This document shows, piece after piece, positions 16,118-24,090 of a stretch of 25,586 nucleotides of DNA. The stretch is taken from positions 1 through 25,586 of the IMG/VR virus record IMGVR_UViG_3300045135_001628; one strand, 5' to 3'. The DNA comes from a virus. The notes beneath the pieces are model-generated. The model was not told the DNA's origin and made no database searches. It saw only the letters and a program-made list of their open reading frames with translations. Position 1 is the stretch's first letter. Every line of letters starts with the position of its first letter. The translations under genes and the position numbers were made by a program.

Positions 16118-16949
16118 AGTCTGCTTCACCTGTTGACCTTTCTTCATAGACTTCAATATATTTATTGACAAACGAATGTGCGATTAATTCCATTCCTTTT
16201 GCATTTGGATGCTGTTCTAATTGACTCAAATAATACTTAGGATATAGTTCATAACAAGAACTACCTCTTTGAAACAAATCTGGACCTACAACGTTATTCC
16301 ATTTTTTTATTTTATTAAAATAGTAATTTAACGGATTGTCGGATCTTACAGCCATATTTACGTTGTGTCTATTTACATGATCAAGCTTTGGTTCAAGTAT
16401 CCATTCGATTCCATTTAGAATATTAAGAGCTCTATGATGAATGATTTGCACATTTTCATTTTTACAGTATTTGTCTAAAAGATAAATGTGCCTTAGCGAC
16501 CACCGAGCAACATAACGATAAAACTCATCTTCTAAGAGTCCTACAACTTTACTACCACGTGGGTCATAACACTCAACGTGTAATTTTGCCAGCTCTCTTA
16601 AAGCAGTTTGAGCCTTCGTTCTCGCAGGGCCAAACGGTGGATCCAATTCTGGCATGTGTACATTAAAAGTAAGTTGACCGATAGGCAAATCAAAAGGTTG
16701 TAATCTCATGGCTTGAGACCACGCAACCATCACAACAATTTCTCTATCTTGATTTGATTCGATAGCATCAACTACAGCATTATGAATATAGTCATTCCCA
16801 GCTCCGCCAAGTCCTGTGTGAATGATATCCCAATCAAAAAAATCTGCAACATAATCTGGCCAGATTTTATCCATTCCAGCAGATATGTAATAATGTTCAA
16901 GCGGAGACGACCAACTATCTCCACCAGCAATTAATAATTTTTTAGTCAT
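16104..16949 (-). CDS. SGNH/GDSL-type hydrolase-like protein D
   Basis: This 281 aa protein has block I AGGDSWSSP with candidate nucleophile S12, a GGAGND segment at 48-53 (Gly and Asn oxyanion residues) and HPNAKG with H247 as candidate catalytic His. The usual Asp before the His is not clear (LEQHP). SGNH enzymes are esterases, O-acetyl transferases or deacetylases; here the substrate is unknown. The overall pattern (GGDS, GAGND, Y-LL-YCK, HPNA) pairs it with protein A rather than with B and C. It ends DYVYD, and the next gene starts within the TAT-GTC of that tail. Sampled DNA is AT-rich (about 30% GC), unlike B and C. The ATG at 16947-16949 is preferred over an in-frame TTG two codons earlier. 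Confidence 0.82.
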   Translation of the reverse strand: MTKKLLIAGGDSWSSPLEHYYISAGMDKIWPDYVADFFDWDIIHTGLGGAGNDYIHNAVVDAIESNQDREIVVMVAWSQAMRLQPFDLPIGQLTFNVHMPELDPPFGPARTKAQTALRELAKLHVECYDPRGSKVVGLLEDEFYRYVARWSLRHIYLLDKYCKNENVQIIHHRALNILNGIEWILEPKLDHVNRHNVNMAVRSDNPLNYYFNKIKKWNNVVGPDLFQRGSSCYELYPKYYLSQLEQHPNAKGMELIAHSFVNKYIEVYEERSTGEADYVYD

Positions 16950-16960
16950 AAACAAACTCT
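16942..16960 (-). repeat. 19-bp junction repeat, copy 1 (C to D)
   Basis: The plus-strand sequence ttagtcataaacaaactct is identical to 17570-17588. It contains the last codons EFVYD-stop of gene C plus the ATG of gene D. The identity suggests a duplication of hydrolase genes with their junction, or strong constraint on it. Confidence 0.85.
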
Positions 16961-17577
16961 ATATATTTACTATTGTGCAAAGGTACTTCAAAATCACCGC
17001 CTTCGTATTTTATTAAAAAGTATTCTGCTATCCAATCCTGCCCTTTTTGATTTGGATGGCCATCACCGGGAATCAAGTATGGCTCATTGGCCATCCAAGG
17101 CATATTGCTAGTTGGGTGTTGTGGACCAAAATACTCAGGATTATAATATCTGTTCTTCATTAATGGATCAGTTGAATTAAACTCTAGCTTAGTCAAAGGA
17201 GACGTAGAATGCCCTTGGTATATTGGAATATTGTGTTGTTTACAAAACTCGTTGAGCCTCCACATACAACGTAACTGATATGTTACTAACCAATCTTCTT
17301 TCCATAATCTTTTTGGACCATCATCAGGAATCCATCTGTTTGAAGAGGTCCAGAGAACCATCACGGTAATATCGCGATCAAGATTGTCAAGAACCGCATC
17401 GGTTACCGAATTACATATGTAGTCGTTTGAACCTCCCTTGTGCGCAAGATTAAGATGCTCAATACCCAACTCGGTTGCAACGAGTTCTGGCCACACCGTA
17501 ATGTTATTAGGCTCATATAATGGAAAGGCTGGGTCTGTGTAGCTGCATCCGCTAGCAATTAAAAGTTTCTTAGTCAT
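16942..17577 (-). CDS. SGNH-type hydrolase-like protein C
   Basis: This 211 aa protein starts MTKKLLIASGCSYTDPAF. Block I is SGCS instead of GDS (S12 the candidate nucleophile), followed by KGGSNDYI (Gly/Asn, 47-54), a VMVLWTSSNRW strand and DGHPNQKG with D172 and H174. It is the closest relative of protein B (same GCS block, VLWT, MCWRLN-type phrase RCMWRLN, HPNQKG-x-DWIAE). It ends EFVYD; the downstream ATG is embedded in TAT-GAC of that ending (8-base overlap). I use the ATG at 17575-17577; an upstream GTG (17592) would add five residues. Confidence 0.83.
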   Translation of the reverse strand: MTKKLLIASGCSYTDPAFPLYEPNNITVWPELVATELGIEHLNLAHKGGSNDYICNSVTDAVLDNLDRDITVMVLWTSSNRWIPDDGPKRLWKEDWLVTYQLRCMWRLNEFCKQHNIPIYQGHSTSPLTKLEFNSTDPLMKNRYYNPEYFGPQHPTSNMPWMANEPYLIPGDGHPNQKGQDWIAEYFLIKYEGGDFEVPLHNSKYIEFVYD

Positions 17578-17588
17578 AAACAAACTCT
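17570..17588 (-). repeat. 19-bp junction repeat, copy 2 (B to C)
   Basis: Identical to 16942-16960. It carries the final codons GAG TTT GTT TAT GAC TAA of gene B, with the ATG of gene C inside TAT-GAC. Confidence 0.85.
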
Positions 17589-18169
17589 GCACTGTAGTAC
17601 TGCAGTAAAAAAGTTTCAGCTATCCAATCGTGACCTTTTTGATTTGGATGAGAGTCGTTTAGAATAGTAAGTTCTTTATTGTCCATCCATATCATGTTGT
17701 CAGTAGGTGCTTGTGTAGTAAAGTAATCTTTACTAAAATATCTATTCTTAAAAATATCTTCGTTTGATGGTTGTGGATCTAACCCAGCAGTAGGACAAGA
17801 CGTGGCCGCTTGAAAGAAAGGAACCTCTTGTTGTCTAAGAAAGTAATTTAATCTCCACATACATCTTAGGTTATAAGTTAATGGATCTTCACGAAACTTT
17901 TCTTGAACTGCTGGCCATCTTGCAGAGTCAGTCCATAAGACCATCACGGTTATATTAGAATGATCCAGGACGGCATCCATTACTACGTTTGCTATATAGT
18001 CATTATCAGCATATGCTCTACCAAGACATAGTAGATTCATATCCAATTCATCGGCTACTAACTTCGGCCATGCAGTAATCCCTTCCCTGCCATATATTGG
18101 AAGATCAACATTACTGTGACTACATCCGCTGACTATTAAAAGACTCTTACTTGATACTTCTTTTCCCAT
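17570..18169 (-). CDS. SGNH-type hydrolase-like protein B
   Basis: This 199 aa protein starts MGKEVSSKSLLIVSGCSHSN with S17 the candidate nucleophile in a GCS block. It has YADNDYIAN (54-61) in place of the Gly-rich GGSND of protein C, VMVLWTDSARW, and NDSHPNQKG with D172 and H174. It is a paralog of C: RCMWRLN, HPNQKG-x-DWIAE and an EFVYD end are shared. The missing Gly in block II may weaken classical hydrolase chemistry. The start overlaps the carbamoyltransferase end by 34 bases. Confidence 0.82.
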   Translation of the reverse strand: MGKEVSSKSLLIVSGCSHSNVDLPIYGREGITAWPKLVADELDMNLLCLGRAYADNDYIANVVMDAVLDHSNITVMVLWTDSARWPAVQEKFREDPLTYNLRCMWRLNYFLRQQEVPFFQAATSCPTAGLDPQPSNEDIFKNRYFSKDYFTTQAPTDNMIWMDNKELTILNDSHPNQKGHDWIAETFLLQYYSAEFVYD

Positions 18170-19485
18170 TCTTCCGCGTGCTCTAACGTATCAACCATTG
18201 GTTCTCCTTTGATATTCAAACTTGTGTTCAATAACATTGGACAACCAGTAAGTTCATACCATTCTTCAAGGATTGGTCTAATAACCGATTGACAATCTGG
18301 TTTTACTACTTGTACTCTGGCCGTTCCATCCACGTGAGTGACGGAGTCGTAATCGTGAAGAGCCGTTGCCACAAACTGCATATACTCATTCATCGGTCCG
18401 CTAAAAAATTTGGTGGAATGTTCTTCGAGGATGGCTGGTGCAAAGGGCCTGAACCTCTGACGTCTTTTGATGTCGTTGACTGTATCCTTAATGTCCAGTC
18501 GTGGATCCGCCAAAAGACTACGATTCCCCAAAGCACGAGGGCCGAACTCAGCCCTACCGTTGGCCACGCCAGCCACCCCGTTAGCGCTAAGGTAGCTTGC
18601 AACTTCTCTCGGGTTGACATTCCGTTGTATGTTTGTTCCAAGATAAGGTCCTTTCCAATTAAGTTTACTTCCATAATGTCGAGCTGCAGCTCCAAGAGAC
18701 GATCCCGCATCACCTGGATTTGGCATAATCCAAATGTTTCTTCCTTCGTAGATCTTTGAGTTAGCTACACAGTTCAGAGCGCAGCCACCCATTAGGATAA
18801 GGTTCTTGTGTCTGCAGTGTGTATTGACTAAATCAAATAACCAAGTTTCGTATGCCCACTGAATGGATGCAGCGATATCTTCGGGTCTTCCTTGAGGTAA
18901 CTCGATTCCCTTATGACAGTTCTGTTGATATAAACCATAGAACTCTTTATAGAATCGAGGTTCACCATAAGCAGCCAAACCCATGACTATATATTCTTCT
19001 TCCATCGGTTTGTAACCAAGCCCAGCAGTTACCGCAGAGTACGCTAGGCCATAACTCATAGGATACTTCATCTCCCATGTTTTTTCAAAACTCGTGTTAC
19101 CGAATCCATCGTCCCTAACTCTGTATACTGCAGCAGTTTCTTTTTCGCCGATGGCGTCGATACAAAGTATGTCACACTCATCAAACGGTGCAGTTGCCCA
19201 TCCAGCCCAAGCGTGAGTTTCATAGTGGTTATAACATTTATTATAATCTATGTTCTTTGGTTGTGGATCCTGACCCGCTTCTTTACGTCTTTCGGCAACG
19301 CGTTCTTTATCTTCGTGACCAACAAACACAGCATCCCTACACCACCAAGGAATATGCGTAATCCATTTTTGATTCTTTACTCTAGTTGAACGTTCAGCAT
19401 GATGAGCTGTTAAAATCTCACCATCTTTAATCAAACACCACGCGGCGTCATGGCTGCCTTCACTAATTCCTAGTATCTTACTCAT
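18136..19485 (-). CDS. O-carbamoyltransferase, NodU/CmcH/TobZ family
   Basis: This 449 aa enzyme would transfer a carbamoyl group from carbamoyl phosphate, via carbamoyl-AMP, to a hydroxyl of a sugar or other small molecule. The N-terminal Kae1-like domain opens ILGISEGSHDAAWCLI (4-19) and has NHYETHAWAG (86-95) with metal-binding H87 and H91, then a CIDAIGEKET strand and GGCALNCVANSK (233-244). The C-terminal YrdC-like part has GRAEFGPRALGNRS (310-323), FRPFAPAIL (345-353) and NTSLNIKGEPMV near the end. It is somewhat shorter than TobZ-like enzymes and stops soon after the VDT-x-E motif, losing the usual last helix. Its ATG overlaps the R5 end by 8 bases. It gives the best hint about the operon: a hydroxylated metabolite or glycan is probably carbamoylated. 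Confidence 0.92.
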   Translation of the reverse strand: MSKILGISEGSHDAAWCLIKDGEILTAHHAERSTRVKNQKWITHIPWWCRDAVFVGHEDKERVAERRKEAGQDPQPKNIDYNKCYNHYETHAWAGWATAPFDECDILCIDAIGEKETAAVYRVRDDGFGNTSFEKTWEMKYPMSYGLAYSAVTAGLGYKPMEEEYIVMGLAAYGEPRFYKEFYGLYQQNCHKGIELPQGRPEDIAASIQWAYETWLFDLVNTHCRHKNLILMGGCALNCVANSKIYEGRNIWIMPNPGDAGSSLGAAARHYGSKLNWKGPYLGTNIQRNVNPREVASYLSANGVAGVANGRAEFGPRALGNRSLLADPRLDIKDTVNDIKRRQRFRPFAPAILEEHSTKFFSGPMNEYMQFVATALHDYDSVTHVDGTARVQVVKPDCQSVIRPILEEWYELTGCPMLLNTSLNIKGEPMVDTLEHAEEWEKKYQVRVF

Positions 19486-20422
19486 CGTGTTTTTCTGCTA
19501 AAGCATCGTGCAAGCAACCACAGTAACTTGCTGGGCATATGATGTCCTCATTAAACAGTCTTACGTCTCTCTTATGAATGTTTCCAAGATAATACTTTGG
19601 ATCTCTGGTTTTTGCTAACTCGTAACACGGCCATACAGATCCATCCAAATGTATTATAATTCTTTTGTTTCCAGCTGAACACGACCAAAATTGATATGAG
19701 TTCTCATGATTAATTATCTTTTCTTGAAAGTTTACTGGTACACCGTCGTAGTGCAACCGTATATTCCAATCAACATCAGGCTTGTTATCTAAAACTTTTT
19801 CGTGTATCTCTTTATGTGACTTTACTATATAGTCTAGCATCTCATCAGTATATCCATCAATCATTTCCGTACCATCAAAGTTTTTTCTCAGTACCTTGAT
19901 TGTTGTATACGCGTTCAGTTGTTTTGTTCTCTCGTATAACTTACGTGATACGTCAAAGTACGGAGGATCTAACATATAGTTGGCAGTTACGGCAAACCCA
20001 GCCTCTGATACTGTTTTTACGTTGTCATAAAACAACTCAGGATCGCACTGCGCTGCGTGGTGGCACATGTTCAATACTACGTTATTCTGCAACCCTAGTT
20101 GAGAGAATCTCTTCCACCAGTTACGAGTTCTACTTCCGTTCGTATCAATCTCAATTACGATCTGAGGATACTTCTTAATAGCTGTTCTTAAAAAGTGTGG
20201 TAGCTTTGGCCACATAGTAGTCTCACCACCAGAGATATTTACAAATACGTCACTGTGTTTTTCATAGATTAAGTCAATTAAATAAATGGCGTCGTCAAAG
20301 TCAGGAAACGGTACCTTTCCATCGTGTAAGTTCTCAGGACAGTACCAACAAGCTTGGTTACACATTGAAGTAAAAGACCAAGCTATGTAAGCTCTGTTTG
20401 GATTCCTACCTGATACTCTCAT
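19478..20422 (-). CDS. Radical SAM enzyme R5 with auxiliary cysteines
   Basis: This 314 aa protein has CNQACWYC at 21-28 (C21, C25, C28) and VNISGGETTMWP as the GGE motif, then IDTNGSRTRNWW. C-terminal cysteines (WSCSAG, WPCYEL, ICPASYCGC) suggest a second cluster of twitch/SPASM type. It shares GYTDEML and overall layout with R6. ATG at 20420-20422 overlaps the R4 stop (ATGA); a GTG two codons upstream is possible but unnecessary. Reaction unknown. Confidence 0.88.
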   Translation of the reverse strand: MRVSGRNPNRAYIAWSFTSMCNQACWYCPENLHDGKVPFPDFDDAIYLIDLIYEKHSDVFVNISGGETTMWPKLPHFLRTAIKKYPQIVIEIDTNGSRTRNWWKRFSQLGLQNNVVLNMCHHAAQCDPELFYDNVKTVSEAGFAVTANYMLDPPYFDVSRKLYERTKQLNAYTTIKVLRKNFDGTEMIDGYTDEMLDYIVKSHKEIHEKVLDNKPDVDWNIRLHYDGVPVNFQEKIINHENSYQFWSCSAGNKRIIIHLDGSVWPCYELAKTRDPKYYLGNIHKRDVRLFNEDIICPASYCGCLHDALAEKHDE

Positions 20423-21486
20423 GTCCACTGTGCCACGAAAGGATCAAACCCTTTATTACATTTCAGCCCACACGTTCTCATTCTACCTTGACCAACCCCA
20501 TGAACTTCCCAGCTTTTCTCAACCGCTGAAAAGAACTCCCCTTTGAGGATTGATTGTAAAGGAGTATAGTGTACGTTGATCTTCTCAAAGCCACCGGTTT
20601 TCTTAATGATTTGGTATTCTTGAGAGTCTTCCATGGGTCTCCACCACTTATATACTTGCCCTGCCAACCAACAACACGGAAACACGAGTCCTTCGGCAGA
20701 GACATAAATTTCTTTTTTACTAACGCACTTTGGTTGTATTTCAGCAACATCAATAAACTTATCCATTGAGCCGTATCGTTCGATGATATTATTATAGTCT
20801 TTATCAATTGCTTTATTACGATACTTGGGATCTTGTGGCGGAGCAAGTCTCTTCGCGTCCTTTCCTCTAAATACCGCTTGGTGGTCATCTTTCTTCCTTA
20901 GGTTAGCCGTATTGATATATCTGCCAGACTTCTTTACGATAAACTCCTTTACGCCTAAGATCTTTGAAAAAGTTTCAGCTTGACTCACTTGATGTTCGTT
21001 ATAGTTAAACACAAGGAACGTCCACTTGGCGTGACCACCAGCATCGCAAAAAGCAGCCATGTTTTCTTCAACGTGGTCCCACTTTACTCCTTGACGATAA
21101 AAGTGGTTAGTGTCTTGTAGTCCATCAACTGAAAAGTTAACAAACGTAACTACCTTGGCCAACCTCTCCCACCACTCAGGCTTACGAGCTCCGCCGTTAG
21201 TGGTCACAAACATGTTGATCTTAGGGTTACACTCGCGTACGTACTCTGCCATCTCCAACATATCAGGAGCGAAGATCGGATCTCCGTGGTTTCCACAAAA
21301 GTAAAACGTTTCGAGTTCAGATAAGAACTTACGTGAGAACGCTTTCTTAAAACCATCGATGGTCATAGACTCGTCTTTGAGATACTGATTTACTTCTCCA
21401 CCGTTTTTATTCCTATCACACATAGGACAAGACGCTTGGCACATCTGAGTCGGTTCAAAGTGAACCATCTTTACACTATCATACAT
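20419..21486 (-). CDS. Radical SAM enzyme R4 (GNxGDP subfamily, twitch-type)
   Basis: This 355 aa protein has CQASCPMC at 16-23 (C16, C20, C23) for the SAM cluster. In place of GGEP it has FCGNHGDPIFAPD, followed by TTNGGARKPEWW and FSVDGLQDTNHFYRQGV. C-terminal cysteines (PKCV, VFPCCW, TCGLKC) suggest an auxiliary cluster. It is a clear paralog of R2 (same blocks throughout). Its ATG lies inside the DYV-stop end of R3 (8-base overlap). Substrate unknown. Confidence 0.88.
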   Translation of the reverse strand: MYDSVKMVHFEPTQMCQASCPMCDRNKNGGEVNQYLKDESMTIDGFKKAFSRKFLSELETFYFCGNHGDPIFAPDMLEMAEYVRECNPKINMFVTTNGGARKPEWWERLAKVVTFVNFSVDGLQDTNHFYRQGVKWDHVEENMAAFCDAGGHAKWTFLVFNYNEHQVSQAETFSKILGVKEFIVKKSGRYINTANLRKKDDHQAVFRGKDAKRLAPPQDPKYRNKAIDKDYNNIIERYGSMDKFIDVAEIQPKCVSKKEIYVSAEGLVFPCCWLAGQVYKWWRPMEDSQEYQIIKKTGGFEKINVHYTPLQSILKGEFFSAVEKSWEVHGVGQGRMRTCGLKCNKGFDPFVAQWT

Positions 21487-22387
21487 AATCTTTACAGTTC
21501 TTACAAAGGTCTATTGGTTCATAAAAAAGTTCGGAAAAGAAACTACCATGGAGTATCTCATCATAACTGTATTTATGCAAGTTATTATCAAGGTCAAAAA
21601 GAGTTAGTTCTTTATACATTTCAGGATGCGTGGCCACAGATGGCATATAACAACACTGCCATATATTACCCCAAGCATCAATTTGAGCTGCTCTTCTTTT
21701 TCTCCATTTGCAACGAGCGTCATCGTTTGGTTCTTCAGGATACCAAAACTCTTTAACACACCACTCGTATCTACGGTCTACTGATGTTCTCTTTACGGTG
21801 CACTCTTTAAAATCTTTATATTGTTTTTGGTATATCTCAGGTAAGTAAGATTCGTTTACCACAAACTTTGTGAAACCCATTGCACGTGCTCTAATACTAG
21901 CTTCTTCTAACTCAAAGGCATTATGTTCAAATACAATATACTTCCACCTTGCATTACCACCTGATCGAATAAACGACTGTGCGTTTTCTAAAACTCTGTT
22001 TATGTTTACACCACGGCGATACACATGGTTTGTATGGATTCCATCAATAGCAAACGTGACTCTGCTACTCTTAAACTTCTTTAGTATTTTGGAAAGGTCT
22101 GACCACCAAGCCTTATCTCTGGCTCCACCGTTGGTACTTGCATCAAAGGTTACGTGGTTAGGTATAGAGTCTATGATATCTAAAGCATAGGGATGCATGG
22201 TAAAGTCACCATACGCACCATTAAAGTATACGACCTTTACGTCATCAAAGTTAATCTTTTGAAATATCTTAGGTGACAGATGAACTAGCTCAACACAAGC
22301 TTCACCACCATCATTATTGCGAATACATCCACCACAGTGGCTGTTGCAATAAGTCGTAATATCAATTTGGAGTTCTTCCACCAACAT
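21479..22387 (-). CDS. Radical SAM enzyme R3 (NGAYGDF variant, twitch-type)
   Basis: This 302 aa protein has CNSHCGGC at 14-21 (C14, C18, C21). The SAM-binding motif is VYFNGAYGDFTMHP, diverged from GGEP and from the GDP form of R2 and R4. STNGGARDKAWW and FAIDGIHTNHVYRRGV follow, as in R2 and R4. C-terminal cysteines (ARCKW, WQCCYM, LCKNCKDYV) suggest an auxiliary cluster. The family is therefore the same as R2/R4 but divergent and shorter. It starts within the end of R2 (26-base overlap). Its last residues are DYV, reminiscent of the tails of R1 and the SGNH proteins. Confidence 0.87.
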   Translation of the reverse strand: MLVEELQIDITTYCNSHCGGCIRNNDGGEACVELVHLSPKIFQKINFDDVKVVYFNGAYGDFTMHPYALDIIDSIPNHVTFDASTNGGARDKAWWSDLSKILKKFKSSRVTFAIDGIHTNHVYRRGVNINRVLENAQSFIRSGGNARWKYIVFEHNAFELEEASIRARAMGFTKFVVNESYLPEIYQKQYKDFKECTVKRTSVDRRYEWCVKEFWYPEEPNDDARCKWRKRRAAQIDAWGNIWQCCYMPSVATHPEMYKELTLFDLDNNLHKYSYDEILHGSFFSELFYEPIDLCKNCKDYV

Positions 22388-23384
22388 ATTGAAGTTCTAC
22401 GGTATCTTGTTTGGTATTACATTTAGCTGCGCAAATATATGGTGTATCATCGGTATTCCATCTCTCGTGAAGGTTACTAAACCACGACATTGCAGCATAT
22501 AGTCCATATTTCTTTGCGTCGTTCTCCGGTTCTACAACAAGAGATCTGATATCCAACCTTTCTTCCATAGATATATTTTGACTGCTAACACTGGACGTAT
22601 GCGCCCAGCAACATGGGAATACATGCCCTCTAGCCGAGATAAAGATCTCCCGATTAACGACACACTTGGGTAAGATTCGAAAGGCACGTCTTTCCTCCGA
22701 TGAATATGGATTGTTTACTACTTCACTCTGGTATTCTTTTTGCTTCGGTGGCTTTAAGACTTCTTGTTCTCTTCCTCTCCAGTAAGTCTGCCAAGCAGGT
22801 CGTTCTTTATCGTAACGGTTGGTTGTCTTTGGTCTGAACTCCACAAATCCCAGTTCTTGTGATAGCCTCTCTGCCAATTGGATTTGATGTTCGTTGTGCT
22901 CAAAGACCAGATAGTCCCACTTTGCTTTTCCTCCGGCATCTATAAAGCTCCTTACGTTATTCATTATATTATACCACACAACACCCTTTCTGTAAATATG
23001 GTTTGTGTCTTCTAAACCATCAATTGAAAAGGTGACGTGGTTTACTACTGAAGCTAACTCGGCCCACCACTCTGGCTTCTTAGCTCCACCGTTCGTATTC
23101 ATTGAGAGATATATGTTTGGGTTACACTCACGGAAGTACTTAAAGATATCAATACAGTCAGGTGCTAACATCGGATCGCCAAGATTACCACACATGTACA
23201 TTTCATTTAGTTCTTCAATAAAACTTTTTTCAAATATTCCCTTTACATCTGACAAAGATAATGATATATTACCAACCCTAGGATTCAATTCACCGTCAAG
23301 TGTAACACGGTCACACATGGGACACATAGCCTGACAGAGTTCAGTTGGCTCAATGTGTAGCTTTCTTATGTCGTAGCCATTCAT
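22362..23384 (-). CDS. Radical SAM enzyme R2 (GNxGDP subfamily, twitch-type)
   Basis: This 340 aa protein (from ATG 23382-23384) opens MNGYDIRKLHIEPTELCQAM, with C17, C21 and C24 as CQAMCPMC. MCGNLGDPMLAPD replaces GGEP, then MNTNGGAKKPEWW and FSIDGLEDTNHIYRKGV. C-terminal cysteines (PKCV, VFPCCW, CAAKC) suggest an auxiliary cluster. R4 is its nearest relative. A longer reading from an upstream GTG (23423) is unlikely because R4 aligns from the chosen ATG. It overlaps the PP-loop gene by 35 bases. Confidence 0.88.
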   Translation of the reverse strand: MNGYDIRKLHIEPTELCQAMCPMCDRVTLDGELNPRVGNISLSLSDVKGIFEKSFIEELNEMYMCGNLGDPMLAPDCIDIFKYFRECNPNIYLSMNTNGGAKKPEWWAELASVVNHVTFSIDGLEDTNHIYRKGVVWYNIMNNVRSFIDAGGKAKWDYLVFEHNEHQIQLAERLSQELGFVEFRPKTTNRYDKERPAWQTYWRGREQEVLKPPKQKEYQSEVVNNPYSSEERRAFRILPKCVVNREIFISARGHVFPCCWAHTSSVSSQNISMEERLDIRSLVVEPENDAKKYGLYAAMSWFSNLHERWNTDDTPYICAAKCNTKQDTVELQYVGGRTPN

Positions 23385-24090
23385 TGAACGCCCAGTCCCT
23401 TTCCATACACCACCAACACTCACCGCATTCTTGAGTGAATCCTTCAGTCATATAGTTCCACCCCTCACAAGACCGAGTCAGCGGAAGTAAAGTTTCGATC
23501 AAGTTATACGATTCGTACAGTTCAGCAACGTGACCCTTGTGGTGTTGAATAAAAGGACAGCAGTGCATTATGTTTCTTTTCCAGTCATCATCCACTTCTG
23601 ATCTATTATGTCTGACTCTCCAATCTCTATGTGTCTCTCGACAGTCCCACACTCTTTCGCCAAACACAGGTGACGATCCCCAGTATTCCTCACCAATCTT
23701 AGTTGATGGATTGGCAGTTACTCCGTTGAATACTTGAGTGTATTCGCCAATCGTAGCTACCGTTTCATCGATGAGATTCTCTTGGTAGTCAACGTAGTTG
23801 TTTGCGTTCTTATTATTTGGTTTACCACCAGGATCTTCACACATCATAGACTGTAACGGAGCAAACTTGACGTTCTTCCATTGGTCTTGCATCCAATCAT
23901 ATACTTGTTGAGCGTGATAGTTTTGCCAATTACGTACGCCATGAACCACGGTGATTGGCCACACGGTAAGTGGCTTCTTTGCTTTAGTCCATTCATTACA
24001 TATCATCCACAAAAGTAAAGCGCTGTCTGCACCTCCAGATAAACGAATAATTACATTTTCAGTTTTTACTGGTACCTCAATCGTAGACAT
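23350..24090 (-). CDS. QueC-like PP-loop ATPase with four-cysteine site
   Basis: This 246 aa protein has the PP-loop SGGADS (18-23) of N-type ATP pyrophosphatases, which adenylate a carboxyl or carbonyl group. At its C-terminus C208, C222, C225 and C228 form C-x13-C-x2-C-x2-C, similar in layout to the zinc site of QueC (7-cyano-7-deazaguanine synthase, C-x8-C-x2-C-x2-C). Between them the sequence (GVTANPSTKIGEEYWG, HCCPF) is not clearly QueC. I see no QueD, QueE or FolE partner in the window: none of the radical SAM motifs here is the CX14CX2C of QueE. An amidating or nitrile-type ligation on another substrate is possible. Start ATG 24088-24090 lies within the YVYD codons of protein A; an upstream GTG (24102) is less likely. 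Confidence 0.8.
   Translation of the reverse strand: MSTIEVPVKTENVIIRLSGGADSALLLWMICNEWTKAKKPLTVWPITVVHGVRNWQNYHAQQVYDWMQDQWKNVKFAPLQSMMCEDPGGKPNNKNANNYVDYQENLIDETVATIGEYTQVFNGVTANPSTKIGEEYWGSSPVFGERVWDCRETHRDWRVRHNRSEVDDDWKRNIMHCCPFIQHHKGHVAELYESYNLIETLLPLTRSCEGWNYMTEGFTQECGECWWCMERDWAFNEWLRHKKATH

Noticed and set aside
16161-16168. Late-promoter-like AATAAATA on the minus strand, 44 bases before R6
   Set aside because: One mismatch at the first base and inside the SGNH D coding sequence. The position is suggestive but not enough to list it.
21570-21577. Late-promoter-like CATAAATA on the minus strand
   Set aside because: One mismatch to TATAAATA, inside the coding sequence of R3, and not placed just before a gene start.
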